Assembly (NCBI GenBank): GCA_015056325.1
Contig: SVGL01000001.1
Location: 1 to 64,000 of the forward strand
Source of the DNA: Clostridiales bacterium
Lineage (GTDB): Bacteria; Bacillota; Clostridia; Christensenellales; Aristaeellaceae
Length of the DNA: 64,000 nt
Direction of reading: 5' to 3'
Positions 14,315 to 23,101 of this stretch are shown one piece after another. Made by a program: the position numbers and the translations under genes. Numbering within the stretch: the stretch's first letter is position 1; each line of letters starts with the position of its first letter. The notes under the pieces are model-generated. The model was given only the letters and a program-made list of their open reading frames with translations. It was not told the origin of the DNA and searched no databases.

Positions 14315-16954
14315 ATGAAGAAAACGATGCTGTGGCTGTTGATGGCGCTGATGCTCATGCTGGGCGTTGCGGCAGCAGAGGATGTCGTGGAGGTTCGCTT
14401 TACTGTTTATAGCGGCGCTGGAGAGATTGTGCAGCCTGACTATCCGGATCTGGCCTCGCAGATTGGCGAAGGGCTGACCCAGGATGACTTTGTCATCACC
14501 TATGCGACCAATCAGGCCGGTTCGGTCTACATGACCGTGGATGAAACCACCGGCCAGCTCACCATGTCCGAGACGCTAAACTATCCCCAATGGATGAATG
14601 TATTCATTACGTATACCCCCAAGGTGGAAGGCGTGGGAGTGAAGACTGTCTTCTCCTGCGAGGTGTATGCGGGCGCCCGCTTGACCTCCATCACGCTGGG
14701 CAGCAAATCACTTGTGCTGGGTATGGATCACAAGTGCTCTGTGCAGGTGACGGTCAATAGTTCCCGGGTCATCAATCATCTGGAGCTGGACTATGATGAC
14801 AGCGTCGTGGATGTTGCACTGGAGGGCCGCGAATATACCACCAGCCATCAGTTCATGAACATCACCCCCAAGGGCGTCGGTGAGACGACGATCACCGTGA
14901 GGGGCTACAATGGTGTGTCTGCACAGGTGAAGGTGAAAGTGGGCCTGGCTCCGACGGAGCTGACCTTTGCCCAGGATGTCTACTACTGCTATGAAGGGGA
15001 GCCTATCTCCCTGGGCATCCGCCTGGGCGAGGAAGGCGTGGAGTATGCAGAGGATTTTTCCTCCGTCAAGGTAAATGGCAATCATGCGGGATATGATTAT
15101 TTCAGTAACGGCAGTCCGTTGGGGCTGTTCTGTGCGGAAAAGTGGGGCACCTATCTGATCGATGTAACAACTTACAATGGTTTTTGGAAGCGGGTTACGG
15201 TCAAGGTGTATGAAAAAAAGGCTGCAGCAGATCTGAAAATCTCGCCGGAAGTGATCCGTGCGGGCGGGGACGCGGTAGAAGTGGTTGCCTATGATGCGGA
15301 AGGACAGAGCTTTGCGGGCATGAAGTTTGCCGTGACGAAGGGCCAGGAGATCGCTTCCATCCAGGGCAACAAACTGACAGCGACTGGCGTGGGTGACGTT
15401 GAAGTCACGATGTACAATTACGACGGTACTACATGCGTCCGCACCTTCCATGTGGAGTCCTATCCGACCGAGATCCTGCACAATGCGGATAACCTGATCC
15501 TGGAGATCGGCGAAACCTTCGACGTTGAGGTTTGGTTTGACCAGGGCGAGCTGCCCTATGGCATCGGAATCCTGGAGAACGGTTGGTCAGAGCAGAATAT
15601 GCAGGTGGCCAGCGTTCAGGGCAACCGCGTGATCGCCCAGGCGCCCGGGCAGAGCAAATTCTTTATCCGGGCAGACAAGCTGTGGGCGGAGTTTACCGTG
15701 ACCGTTCTGGATGGAGACAAGGCAGTGAGTGTGAAGATTCCTGAGGCACCGCTGCATGCCGGGAAGTCCTACCAGCTCCATGTCCGGGACAAGACGGGCA
15801 AGATCTATCCCGCAACCTTCGCTATCAATTATTACTGCCCCTACGCAGAGGTTACGGAGTATGGTTATCTGACGGCAAAGATGAGCGGAACGGTCTCCCT
15901 GAGCGTCAAACTGGATGACGGCCGCACCATGCGCCTGGAGGATATCCCGATTGCCCAGTATCCCCAGTGGCTGCAGCATGACGCGGTTGTCATGTACAAG
16001 AGCCAGAGAGGCTGGATCAGCGTCAATTCCGATGTGGGCGTGATCCCCAATGAGGAGCTGACTTTCTCCGTGGCCAACGGGAACATCCTTGCCATTGAAT
16101 ATGGCCAGATCATCCCTAAACGCACTGGCACGACCACCGTGACCGTGACGTCCGTGCGCACCGGCGTGTCCACCACCTTTACGGTGGAGGTCATCAGCGA
16201 CAACTCTACCTTGTACATCGGTACAACCACCTTGCATGTCGCCAATGGCTCGGAAATGTATCTGCCTACCGTCTATGACGACAACGGCAGGGAAGTTGCG
16301 ATGAACTGGGTCATCACCCACAATAATCCCGGCGAGGGTAACCCGGACGCTTCCGGCTTTGCGGTGGCGGGCGACGTGATCAGCTGCCATTGGCCGACTG
16401 CCAGCTGTGAGGTGACAGGTACCCGCAGAGGTGGCAGCCAGAAGGTGAAGGTAACCGTCTATGGCTATCAGCTGCCTGAGACGATCGTTATGGAACCGGA
16501 GCAGCTCTGGCTCAAAGTGGGGGAGAAAAAGACGCTGACCATTTCCACCCAGGAGCCGGGAACGAAGATTGCATATACCTTCTGGATGTCTGAGCCGGAA
16601 GGCGTGGTGCAGATGGCGGATTTTGTGGAGGGTCGGAGCAACACCATCTACGGTGCGGCCGAGGGCGTGGCCCTCGTGGCGGCGGTGCTGGAGAATGACG
16701 CGATTGCGGTGAGCCTGGTGACAGTATACGATCCGAACAAGCGCCTCCCCGGCGATGCAAACGGGGACGGTCTGGTGAACATATATGACCCGCTGTTGGT
16801 GATGCAGTATGCAGCCGGCTGGAATGTGCTGATCAATGGGCACCAGGGTGACGTCGACGCGGACGGACGTACTGGTCTGAAGGACGCCATTCTGATATTC
16901 CAGCATGATTCGGGTCTGGATGTGGAGCTCAGGCAGTATATTCCAGCCCCTTAA
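14315..16954 (+). CDS. Secreted multi-domain Ig-like protein with C-terminal dockerin
   Basis: The 879-residue protein has a signal peptide ending at GVAAAE. Several bacterial Ig-like (Big-type) modules follow, recognised by repeated phrases such as VGETTITVRGYNGVSAQVKVKV, GVGDVEVTMYNYDG, TGTTTVTVTSVRTGVS and LKVGEKKTLTIS. The last 70 residues are a type I dockerin: GDANGDGLVNIYDPLLVMQY and DVDADGRTGLKDAILIFQ. No catalytic domain is visible, so a structural or adhesive role docked to a cohesin is inferred. Start chosen at ATG 14315, preceded by AAGGAGGAG. Confidence 0.85.
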   Translation: MKKTMLWLLMALMLMLGVAAAEDVVEVRFTVYSGAGEIVQPDYPDLASQIGEGLTQDDFVITYATNQAGSVYMTVDETTGQLTMSETLNYPQWMNVFITYTPKVEGVGVKTVFSCEVYAGARLTSITLGSKSLVLGMDHKCSVQVTVNSSRVINHLELDYDDSVVDVALEGREYTTSHQFMNITPKGVGETTITVRGYNGVSAQVKVKVGLAPTELTFAQDVYYCYEGEPISLGIRLGEEGVEYAEDFSSVKVNGNHAGYDYFSNGSPLGLFCAEKWGTYLIDVTTYNGFWKRVTVKVYEKKAAADLKISPEVIRAGGDAVEVVAYDAEGQSFAGMKFAVTKGQEIASIQGNKLTATGVGDVEVTMYNYDGTTCVRTFHVESYPTEILHNADNLILEIGETFDVEVWFDQGELPYGIGILENGWSEQNMQVASVQGNRVIAQAPGQSKFFIRADKLWAEFTVTVLDGDKAVSVKIPEAPLHAGKSYQLHVRDKTGKIYPATFAINYYCPYAEVTEYGYLTAKMSGTVSLSVKLDDGRTMRLEDIPIAQYPQWLQHDAVVMYKSQRGWISVNSDVGVIPNEELTFSVANGNILAIEYGQIIPKRTGTTTVTVTSVRTGVSTTFTVEVISDNSTLYIGTTTLHVANGSEMYLPTVYDDNGREVAMNWVITHNNPGEGNPDASGFAVAGDVISCHWPTASCEVTGTRRGGSQKVKVTVYGYQLPETIVMEPEQLWLKVGEKKTLTISTQEPGTKIAYTFWMSEPEGVVQMADFVEGRSNTIYGAAEGVALVAAVLENDAIAVSLVTVYDPNKRLPGDANGDGLVNIYDPLLVMQYAAGWNVLINGHQGDVDADGRTGLKDAILIFQHDSGLDVELRQYIPAP

Positions 16955-17000
16955 TACATGTAAAAACTGTAATTCTCCTTAAGAAAACAAGCCAAATCGC

Positions 17001-17030
17001 TTGACGCTTCCAATTCATGCATGCTATAAT
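17001..17030 (+). promoter_or_regulatory. Promoter of the 17081 dockerin gene
   Basis: TTGACG at 17001-17006 and TATAAT at 17025-17030 are separated by 18 bp, about 50 bp before the start codon. Confidence 0.75.
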
Positions 17031-17080
17031 GTTTAAGAATAGGCGTACTGTTCACCTTTTGCGTGCAAAGGAGAGATAAT

Positions 17081-17617
17081 ATGCGAACTGCGAAGGGGCT
17101 GTTCCGCGGAGTTGTGATGCTGCTGGCGTTGATGATCCTGCTGGCTGCAACTGCGTTTGCGGAGAATGACGAGTTTACGTTCGTTCTCAACACGGCTGGT
17201 GACGGTTATGTGGTGACCGGCTATACGGGTGGCGATGCCAATGTCAAGGTGCCGGATTGGTACAAGCAGATGCCTGTGACCGAGATTGGCAAGAGTGCTT
17301 TCCAGGGCAATACCGCGATTACCAGCGTGGCCCTGCCCAGCACCATCACCCGCATTGGCGAGGCAGCTTTCAAAAACTGCACCCGTCTGTCCAGCATGAC
17401 CAGCTACAGCGCTGCGGCTGAGCCTCCGGCTGTTGACATCGTCCTCGGTGACGCGGACAACAACGGCGAGACCGATATCTATGACGCGCTGCTGGTGATG
17501 CAGTATGACGCGGGTTGGAGTGTTGCCATTAATATCGGGAATGCCGATATGGACGCCAATAACACTATCAACCTCGAGGATGCGCTGCTGATCCTTCAGC
17601 AGGGCGCAAAACAGTAA
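17081..17617 (+). CDS. Secreted BspA-like LRR protein with dockerin
   Basis: The 178-residue product has a signal peptide ending at ATAFAE. One to two BspA/LRR_5-type leucine-rich repeats follow, with the characteristic VTEIGKSAFQGNTAITSVAL and ITRIGEAAFKNCTRL. The final 60 residues form a type I dockerin (GDADNNGETDIYDALLVMQY and ADMDANNTINLEDALLILQQ). The LRR part is much shorter than in usual BspA proteins, so this is a miniature version. The gene has its own promoter and heads a run of four same-strand genes. Confidence 0.85.
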   Translation: MRTAKGLFRGVVMLLALMILLAATAFAENDEFTFVLNTAGDGYVVTGYTGGDANVKVPDWYKQMPVTEIGKSAFQGNTAITSVALPSTITRIGEAAFKNCTRLSSMTSYSAAAEPPAVDIVLGDADNNGETDIYDALLVMQYDAGWSVAINIGNADMDANNTINLEDALLILQQGAKQ

Positions 17618-17660
17618 GCGCTGACCTGTCTGCCTATGCGTGAAGAAAGGGGAGCGGATA

Positions 17661-19721
17661 TTGAAGCGAATGCTTTGCTTCATCCTGGTTCTGGCCCTTG
17701 CGATCTCAGGCTTGACAGCCATGGCGGACAGTAACCCGGATCAAGTTGTCAATTTCAGCGATCAGCCTGCGGATTACCGTGCGCTGTATGCTGCCGAGAT
17801 GGCCTCTGCACTGGCCAATGCCCGGGCAAGGGCGCCGGGGCAATCCCAGCTTTCTGCAGTGGCCCGCGGTGATTTCAGCGGCTATCAGGGTTCCAAGGCT
17901 GATAACAGTCTGAAAGTCGACTATAAGGTAACGGACTCCGTGGTGGCGGTGGGCGAGAAGGTTACCTGCTACATCACCATGACATGGGATTATGGTCAGT
18001 TGACATATTCCTATGGTGGTTTGGTATTGAACGGCGATTTCGAAGAAGTTGGTGAGCTGACGCCCAAGGATAATCCACCGACCTTTGTAACCACGGAAAG
18101 TGGACCTGGCCGCATTGGACGTGCCTTCTCGTTCACGCCAACTTCGGCAGGTTATTTCAACTTCCTCTTTATTCTTGAGGAAGGTAATGGCAACAAGTTG
18201 GCTTTGACAACTCCGACTGTGCAGGTATACGAAGGCGAGGAACCCTCTTATTCTGGTGCTGTGACGGATGAAGTCATTCCTGATGATATTCCAAAGCCAG
18301 ACTACGAGCAAAACCGACTTGGTGTGTTTGTGAGTACAGACCGTCAGTCTACCAAGGTCGGTACGGAGGTTGCCGCCATCGCGTCCTTCACAACCAAGCA
18401 TGACCCAGTGCAGTATATGGCCACCTGGACGTTGGAGGATTCCAGCGGCAACGTGCTGGATGTGAAAACCACCAACGGAGAAGTCAACGCTTCAGCCGGC
18501 AAGGCGGAAGTCCAGCTGACTTATCTGCCGCTCCAGCAGGGCGATCTGCAGCTGGTCATTACCGCAACCGATGGTTATGATAACGCTGCGACCATCAACA
18601 CCCCCTGGATCGACGTTGCGGATGGTTTCTACTTCACGGCCCGCCTGAATCGTATTTCTGCGATGATGGCTGGCGAAGCGGTGACTGCTACCTACGAAGC
18701 ATTTGGCCACAGTTGCCCTTCCACTGCCTACTATGTGGGCTGGGAGTGCTACGATGCTGAAGGCAATACCATCTCAACCGATGCGCAGACCGTCCCTGGC
18801 AGCGCCGGCAAGGTGACATACACACCGCGCCAGGGTCAGGGCCTGGAATTCTACTTCGGCGCGACCTGTGAGCATATCGGCAATGCCCAGCCCTGCCTGG
18901 TGCAGATTGCGCTGATCGGTGCGATCGAGGCGGAGCTTAATCTGACCGCGACGACGGTACAGTCCGGCCAGCCTATCGGCGTGAACTACACGTTGGATGG
19001 GGGCCTGACGCCCTACCAGCGACTGGTCGTTCGGGGTTATTCCAAGGATACGGCTCGCAACAAGACCTACCAGTTCTTTGAGCAGACCGTTACCGAGGCG
19101 GAGGGGGCCGTGAGCGGCACGCCTTACCTGGGCAATGAGGTTTACTTTGAACTGGAAGTGGTCGAGCGTGACGGCGTATCCACCACCTGGACGTCTCCCA
19201 AGGCAACCATGACCGGTTCCCCGATGGTGACTGAGCCTACGCTGACTGCTTCGGTGAGCCAGACGCGGGTGCTGCCGGGGGAGCAGGTGTCGCTTGATTA
19301 CAAGATGACCGGCGGCTCCGGTACGCTGAACAAGTCTGGTGCCAGCTATCTGCAATGGAAGAACGAAGATGGCACCATTCTGGAGAAAAAGACGCTTACC
19401 CGCGTCTCCGGAACGGAGAGCATCACCCTGACCGAAGAGGGAACCTTCTTTGCGGAGCTTGTGCTGACCGATGGGTACAATCAGCGGATCACCTGGACAA
19501 GCGAGCCCATTGTGGTTTCTAAGGATGCATACCTGCCTGGTGATGCCAACGAGGACGGAAGTGTCACTGTGGCGGATGCGTTGCTGGTCATGCAGTACAC
19601 CGCGGGCTGGTCGGTTTCCCTGAACAAGGTCAATGCTGACGTCAATGCCAGCGGCGGCGTGGATGTACAGGATGCCATCTTGATTTTCCGTCAAGGCGCC
19701 GGTGAGGACGTCATCCGGTAA
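17661..19721 (+). CDS. Secreted beta-domain repeat protein with C-terminal dockerin
   Basis: I place the start at TTG 17661, where LKRMLCFILVLALAISGL begins a signal peptide ending at TAMA; AAAGGGGAG lies the correct distance upstream. A GTG seven codons earlier is in frame but has no such site. The 686-residue product contains about four Ig- or FN3-like repeats (VAVGEKVTCYITMTW, TKVGTEVAAIASFTT, VQSGQPIGVNYTLDGG, VLPGEQVSLDYKMTGG). It ends in a type I dockerin (GDANEDGSVTVADALLVMQY and ADVNASGGVDVQDAILIF). No enzyme motif is seen; it is probably a structural or binding surface protein. Confidence 0.85.
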   Translation: MKRMLCFILVLALAISGLTAMADSNPDQVVNFSDQPADYRALYAAEMASALANARARAPGQSQLSAVARGDFSGYQGSKADNSLKVDYKVTDSVVAVGEKVTCYITMTWDYGQLTYSYGGLVLNGDFEEVGELTPKDNPPTFVTTESGPGRIGRAFSFTPTSAGYFNFLFILEEGNGNKLALTTPTVQVYEGEEPSYSGAVTDEVIPDDIPKPDYEQNRLGVFVSTDRQSTKVGTEVAAIASFTTKHDPVQYMATWTLEDSSGNVLDVKTTNGEVNASAGKAEVQLTYLPLQQGDLQLVITATDGYDNAATINTPWIDVADGFYFTARLNRISAMMAGEAVTATYEAFGHSCPSTAYYVGWECYDAEGNTISTDAQTVPGSAGKVTYTPRQGQGLEFYFGATCEHIGNAQPCLVQIALIGAIEAELNLTATTVQSGQPIGVNYTLDGGLTPYQRLVVRGYSKDTARNKTYQFFEQTVTEAEGAVSGTPYLGNEVYFELEVVERDGVSTTWTSPKATMTGSPMVTEPTLTASVSQTRVLPGEQVSLDYKMTGGSGTLNKSGASYLQWKNEDGTILEKKTLTRVSGTESITLTEEGTFFAELVLTDGYNQRITWTSEPIVVSKDAYLPGDANEDGSVTVADALLVMQYTAGWSVSLNKVNADVNASGGVDVQDAILIFRQGAGEDVIR

Positions 19722-19735
19722 TGGTTATTGCGGGC

Positions 19736-19764
19736 TTGACCCGTGAGATACAGTTTCCTATTTA
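19736..19764 (+). promoter_or_regulatory. Possible internal promoter before the cohesin/dockerin gene
   Basis: TTGACC at 19736-19741 and TATTTA at 19759-19764 are 17 bp apart. The -10 box is weak. Confidence 0.35.
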
Positions 19765-19785
19765 GAAAGGGAGGTTATCCTACCT

Positions 19786-20454
19786 ATGAAGAGGATCGTT
19801 TCACTTCTGCTTGGTCTGCTGATGGTTTTCATGATCAGCCCTGCGATGGCTGAAACTGTGGTTGTCAAGCCTGGCGATACGCTGGAGATGCAGATTTCCC
19901 TGTCCGGCGCCAGCGACAAGGGTGCTGAGATCGGCATCGAGCTTAATGAAGCTCCTGTGGAATTTGTCAGCGCTGTGGGCGGCGATGTGAATGACACCGT
20001 GCCCCCCAAGAAGTTCACTGGTTACTTTGTGGTTGTCAACATCAAGGATGTGACCATCAAGCCCGATGGCTCCGGCATGACCGGCAGCCTGGATGATTAC
20101 ACCCTTTCCAACTTGGTGGATGGCGTGATCGGCACGCTGACCTTTATGGTTGCTGAGGATGCTGAGGACGGCGTCTACACCGTGGAGGCCTACAAGAAGA
20201 GCGGCTCCTGCACGGTGAATGGCTCTGTGACCTTTGAGGTGAAGAGCGCTGCCAGCGATCGCATCCCCGGTGATGTGAATGACGACGGCGAGGTCGATCC
20301 CATGGATGCTCTGCTGCTTGACCAGTATCTGGCAGACTGGGGCAACTCCATTAATCTTGCCAATGCGGATGTGAATGCTGACGGTGAAGTGGATCCCATG
20401 GACACCTTGCTGATTGACCGCTATCTGGCAGACTGGGATGTCGAATTGATCTGA
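19786..20454 (+). CDS. Secreted protein with cohesin-like domain followed by dockerin
   Basis: After a signal peptide ending at SPAMAE, residues 25-155 look like a cohesin-fold beta-sandwich: VKPGDTLEMQISLSG at the start, VEFVSAVGGDV in the middle, VIGTLTFMVAEDAEDGVYTV near the end. Residues 160-222 are a dockerin whose two halves are almost identical: NDDGEVDPMDALLLDQYLADW and NADGEVDPMDTLLIDRYLADW. These halves differ from the other dockerins here, which use MQY and AGW. A protein with both partners could act as an adaptor between two assemblies. The cohesin call is by eye from strand pattern and should be read as cohesin/CBM-superfamily fold. Confidence 0.75.
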   Translation: MKRIVSLLLGLLMVFMISPAMAETVVVKPGDTLEMQISLSGASDKGAEIGIELNEAPVEFVSAVGGDVNDTVPPKKFTGYFVVVNIKDVTIKPDGSGMTGSLDDYTLSNLVDGVIGTLTFMVAEDAEDGVYTVEAYKKSGSCTVNGSVTFEVKSAASDRIPGDVNDDGEVDPMDALLLDQYLADWGNSINLANADVNADGEVDPMDTLLIDRYLADWDVELI

Positions 20455-20503
20455 TTCGGATCATTGGCGAAAGCTTTTGATAGAAGAAATGGAGGAAATT
20501 CCT

Positions 20504-22987
20504 ATGAAGAAGGTTCTTGCAGTTGTACTGTGCCTGATGCTGATGTGTCTGGCCTGTACTGGTTTTGCTGTTGAAAAGCAGCCCGGTGAAACCGTGACGG
20601 TCACGATCTCGGTTGCTGGCAATGGCGATGGCGCCGTTACTACCCTTGTTAAGGTTTCCGGCGACGCTTCTGTTTTCGAGTTTGTTAGCGCCTCGCTGGG
20701 TGCTGGCATGGCTGGTTCTGCCCCCAAGAAGCTTAACGCAAACTTCAACGTCCGCAGCGGCGACCTGGAGTCCCCCCTGGAGGGCACCCTGGGTTCGATC
20801 ACCCTTCGCGTTAAGGCGGATGCACAGCCTGGTACCTATTCTATTACTCTGAGCACTAGTGGTACCTACGATGGCGAAGGCAACAAGGTTGGCATCTCTG
20901 TTTCCGGCGGTGCTACTGTTGTCGTTCCCGCGCCCGCTCACACCCACACCTGGGACGACGGCAAGGTGAACACTCAGCCCACCTGTACCGAGCCCGGCGA
21001 GTCCACCTTCACCTGTACCGATCCTGAGTGCGGCGAGACCAAGACCGAGACCATCGAGGCCACTGGCGAGCACATCTTCGACGACGGCGAACGTACTAAG
21101 GAGCCCACCTGTCTGGAACCCGGCGAGCTGACCCGTACCTGTGTCTACGGCTGCGGCACGACCAAGATTGAGGCCATCCCTGCCACCGGCCATACCGCAG
21201 GTGATCCTGTTGTGACCGCCCCCACCTGTGATGAGGATGGCTCTGTGATCACCTACTGCTCCGTGTGTAAGGAAGAGATCGACAATGTCGTGAAGCCTGC
21301 TCTGGGCCATGCCTGGGGTGAGTACGTTGTGACCACTGAGCCTACCTGTGAGGATGAGGGCGTGGAGACCTCTACCTGCGGCAACGAAGGCTGCGGCGAG
21401 ACCCAGACTCGTCCTGTGGCTGCTCTGGGTCATGCCTGGGGTGAGTACGTTGTGACCACCGAGCCCACCTGTGAGGATGAGGGTGTGGAGACCTCTACCT
21501 GTGACAATGGCTGCGGCGAGACCCAGACTCGTCCTGTGGCTGCTCTGGGCCATGCCTGGGGTGAGTACGTTGTGACCACCGAGCCCACCTGCTACGCCGA
21601 GGGCGTTGAGACTTCCACCTGTGCGAACGACGCCACCCACACCCAGACCAAGCCCATCCCCGCCACCGGCGAGCATGAGTACGCCGAGGAGATCACCGAG
21701 GAGGCTACCTGCACCAAGGAAGGCCTGAAGACCTTCTCCTGTAAGAACGAGGGCTGCACCGAGAAGTACACCGAAGTGATCCCCATGCTGCCCCATACTG
21801 CCAGCGAGGATACGGTGATCGAGCCTGCTACCTGTGAGAAGCCCGGTAAGATGTACGGTACCTGTGCTGTCTGCGGCGCTGAGCTGGACGCTGCTGAGAT
21901 CCCTGCTCTGGGCCATGACTATGACGAGGGTGTTGTGACCACCGCTCCCACCTGTGAAGCTGAGGGCGTGAAGACCTACACCTGTAAGAACGACGCTACC
22001 CACACCAAGACTGAGGCCGTGGCTGCTCTGGGCCATGACTATGACGAGGGTGCTGTGACCACCGCTCCCACCTGTGAAGCTGAGGGCGTGAAGACCTACA
22101 CCTGTAAGAACGACGCTACCCACACCAAGACTGAGGCCGTGGCTGCTCTGGGCCATGACTATGACGAGGGTGCTGTGACCACCGCTCCCACCTGTGAAGC
22201 TGAGGGCGTGAAGACCTACACCTGTAAGAACGACGCTGCCCACACCAAGACTGAGGCCGTGGCTGCTCTGGGCCATGACTGGGACGAGGGTGTTGTGACC
22301 ACCGATCCCACCTGTGATGAGGCTGGCGTGAAGACCTACACCTGTAAGAATGACGCTTCCCACACCAAGACCGCTGTGGTCAACAAGCTGGGCCACAAGT
22401 GGGGCAATTGGGAAGTGACCGTGGAGCCCACCGAGGATGTAGATGGTGAGGCGGAGCGCACCTGTGAAACCTGCGGCAAGGTGGAGACCAAGGTTGTCAG
22501 CGCGAAGATCACCTACATCATGACCACCTGCTCTGAGGGCATCCGCTTCCGCGATCTGGAGAACCCCCTGACCGACTACTGGTACATGTTCACCCCCATT
22601 GACCTGTCTGTGGAAGGCGAGCAGACTTTCGACCTGATTGCTGGCAACATCCACAAGATCGGTACCGTGACTGTGGTTGTCAAGGAAGGCACCGTGACTG
22701 TGTCCTACGAGCTGGCCAACCGCAGCGCGATTGAGGTCTTCGAAGAGTTCGTGACCATCCTGCCCTCCCTGGAAGGCATGACCGAGCTGGACTTCGATGC
22801 TCTGACGGCTTACGAGTTCGACAAGGCGATCAGCATCCAGGATCAGCTGGGCGGCGACACCAAGGTTCTGCTGCTGATCCGCAACCTGGTCCGCTACACC
22901 GAGGGCTTCGGCGGCATGGAGATGTTCGACTACGACGGCCAGGAGTACCTGACCTACGCTGAGGAGCTCAAGCTGCTGATGGACTAA
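20504..22987 (+). CDS. Cohesin-like domain plus 13 Cys-containing repeats, secreted
   Basis: The 827-residue protein has a signal peptide ending near TGFAVEK; the start at ATG 20504 follows GGAGG. Residues 25-140 resemble the cohesin-like domain of the preceding gene (QPGETVTVTISVAG, FEFVSASLGAGM, LGSITLRVKADAQPGTYSI). Next come about 13 repeats of 40 residues with the pattern LGHxW...TTxPTCxxEGVxTxTC; most have two Cys, while some have additional CxxC-like pairs. The last 160 residues are a non-repetitive domain of unknown type with no dockerin. The protein could present cohesin sites on a long stalk. Confidence 0.8.
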   Translation: MKKVLAVVLCLMLMCLACTGFAVEKQPGETVTVTISVAGNGDGAVTTLVKVSGDASVFEFVSASLGAGMAGSAPKKLNANFNVRSGDLESPLEGTLGSITLRVKADAQPGTYSITLSTSGTYDGEGNKVGISVSGGATVVVPAPAHTHTWDDGKVNTQPTCTEPGESTFTCTDPECGETKTETIEATGEHIFDDGERTKEPTCLEPGELTRTCVYGCGTTKIEAIPATGHTAGDPVVTAPTCDEDGSVITYCSVCKEEIDNVVKPALGHAWGEYVVTTEPTCEDEGVETSTCGNEGCGETQTRPVAALGHAWGEYVVTTEPTCEDEGVETSTCDNGCGETQTRPVAALGHAWGEYVVTTEPTCYAEGVETSTCANDATHTQTKPIPATGEHEYAEEITEEATCTKEGLKTFSCKNEGCTEKYTEVIPMLPHTASEDTVIEPATCEKPGKMYGTCAVCGAELDAAEIPALGHDYDEGVVTTAPTCEAEGVKTYTCKNDATHTKTEAVAALGHDYDEGAVTTAPTCEAEGVKTYTCKNDATHTKTEAVAALGHDYDEGAVTTAPTCEAEGVKTYTCKNDAAHTKTEAVAALGHDWDEGVVTTDPTCDEAGVKTYTCKNDASHTKTAVVNKLGHKWGNWEVTVEPTEDVDGEAERTCETCGKVETKVVSAKITYIMTTCSEGIRFRDLENPLTDYWYMFTPIDLSVEGEQTFDLIAGNIHKIGTVTVVVKEGTVTVSYELANRSAIEVFEEFVTILPSLEGMTELDFDALTAYEFDKAISIQDQLGGDTKVLLLIRNLVRYTEGFGGMEMFDYDGQEYLTYAEELKLLMD
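20939..22512 (+). repeat. Array of about 13 intragenic 120-bp repeats
   Basis: The units begin with a GGCCATGAC- or GGCCATGCC-type sequence. The four unit starts at 21913, 22033, 22153 and 22273 are spaced exactly 120 bp. The units starting at 21913, 22033 and 22153 are nearly identical at DNA level, as are parts of those at about 21310-21550, indicating recent duplication or gene conversion. Confidence 0.85.
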
Positions 22988-23022
22988 TCTCCAAAGGTTT
23001 GCAAACGTGAATCAATAACATG

Positions 23023-23053
23023 CCCCGTCCGGGTTTGCCCGGACGGGGTTTTT
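23023..23053 (+). terminator. Terminator of the dockerin/cohesin gene run
   Basis: CCCCGTCCGGG pairs with CCCGGACGGGG around TTTG, followed by TTTTT. Confidence 0.92.
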
Positions 23054-23057
23054 CATG

Positions 23058-23097
23058 AAAAAAACAGGCGCCGGGGAGACAAACTCCTCAGCGCCTG
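23058..23097 (-). terminator. Terminator of the FAD oxidoreductase gene
   Basis: CAGGCGC at 23065-23071 pairs with GCGCCTG at 23091-23097. On the minus strand seven T residues follow. Confidence 0.85.
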
Positions 23098-23101
23098 ATA
23101 T

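Noticed and set aside
21913-22393. CRISPR-like regular repeats
   Set aside because: The period of 120 bp has no unique spacers; it is a protein repeat in an open frame.
20351-22654. 767-codon antisense frame across the repeat gene
   Set aside because: Its repetitive, Gly/His/Leu-rich protein is the mirror of the 120-bp repeats; the sense protein has a signal peptide and domains.
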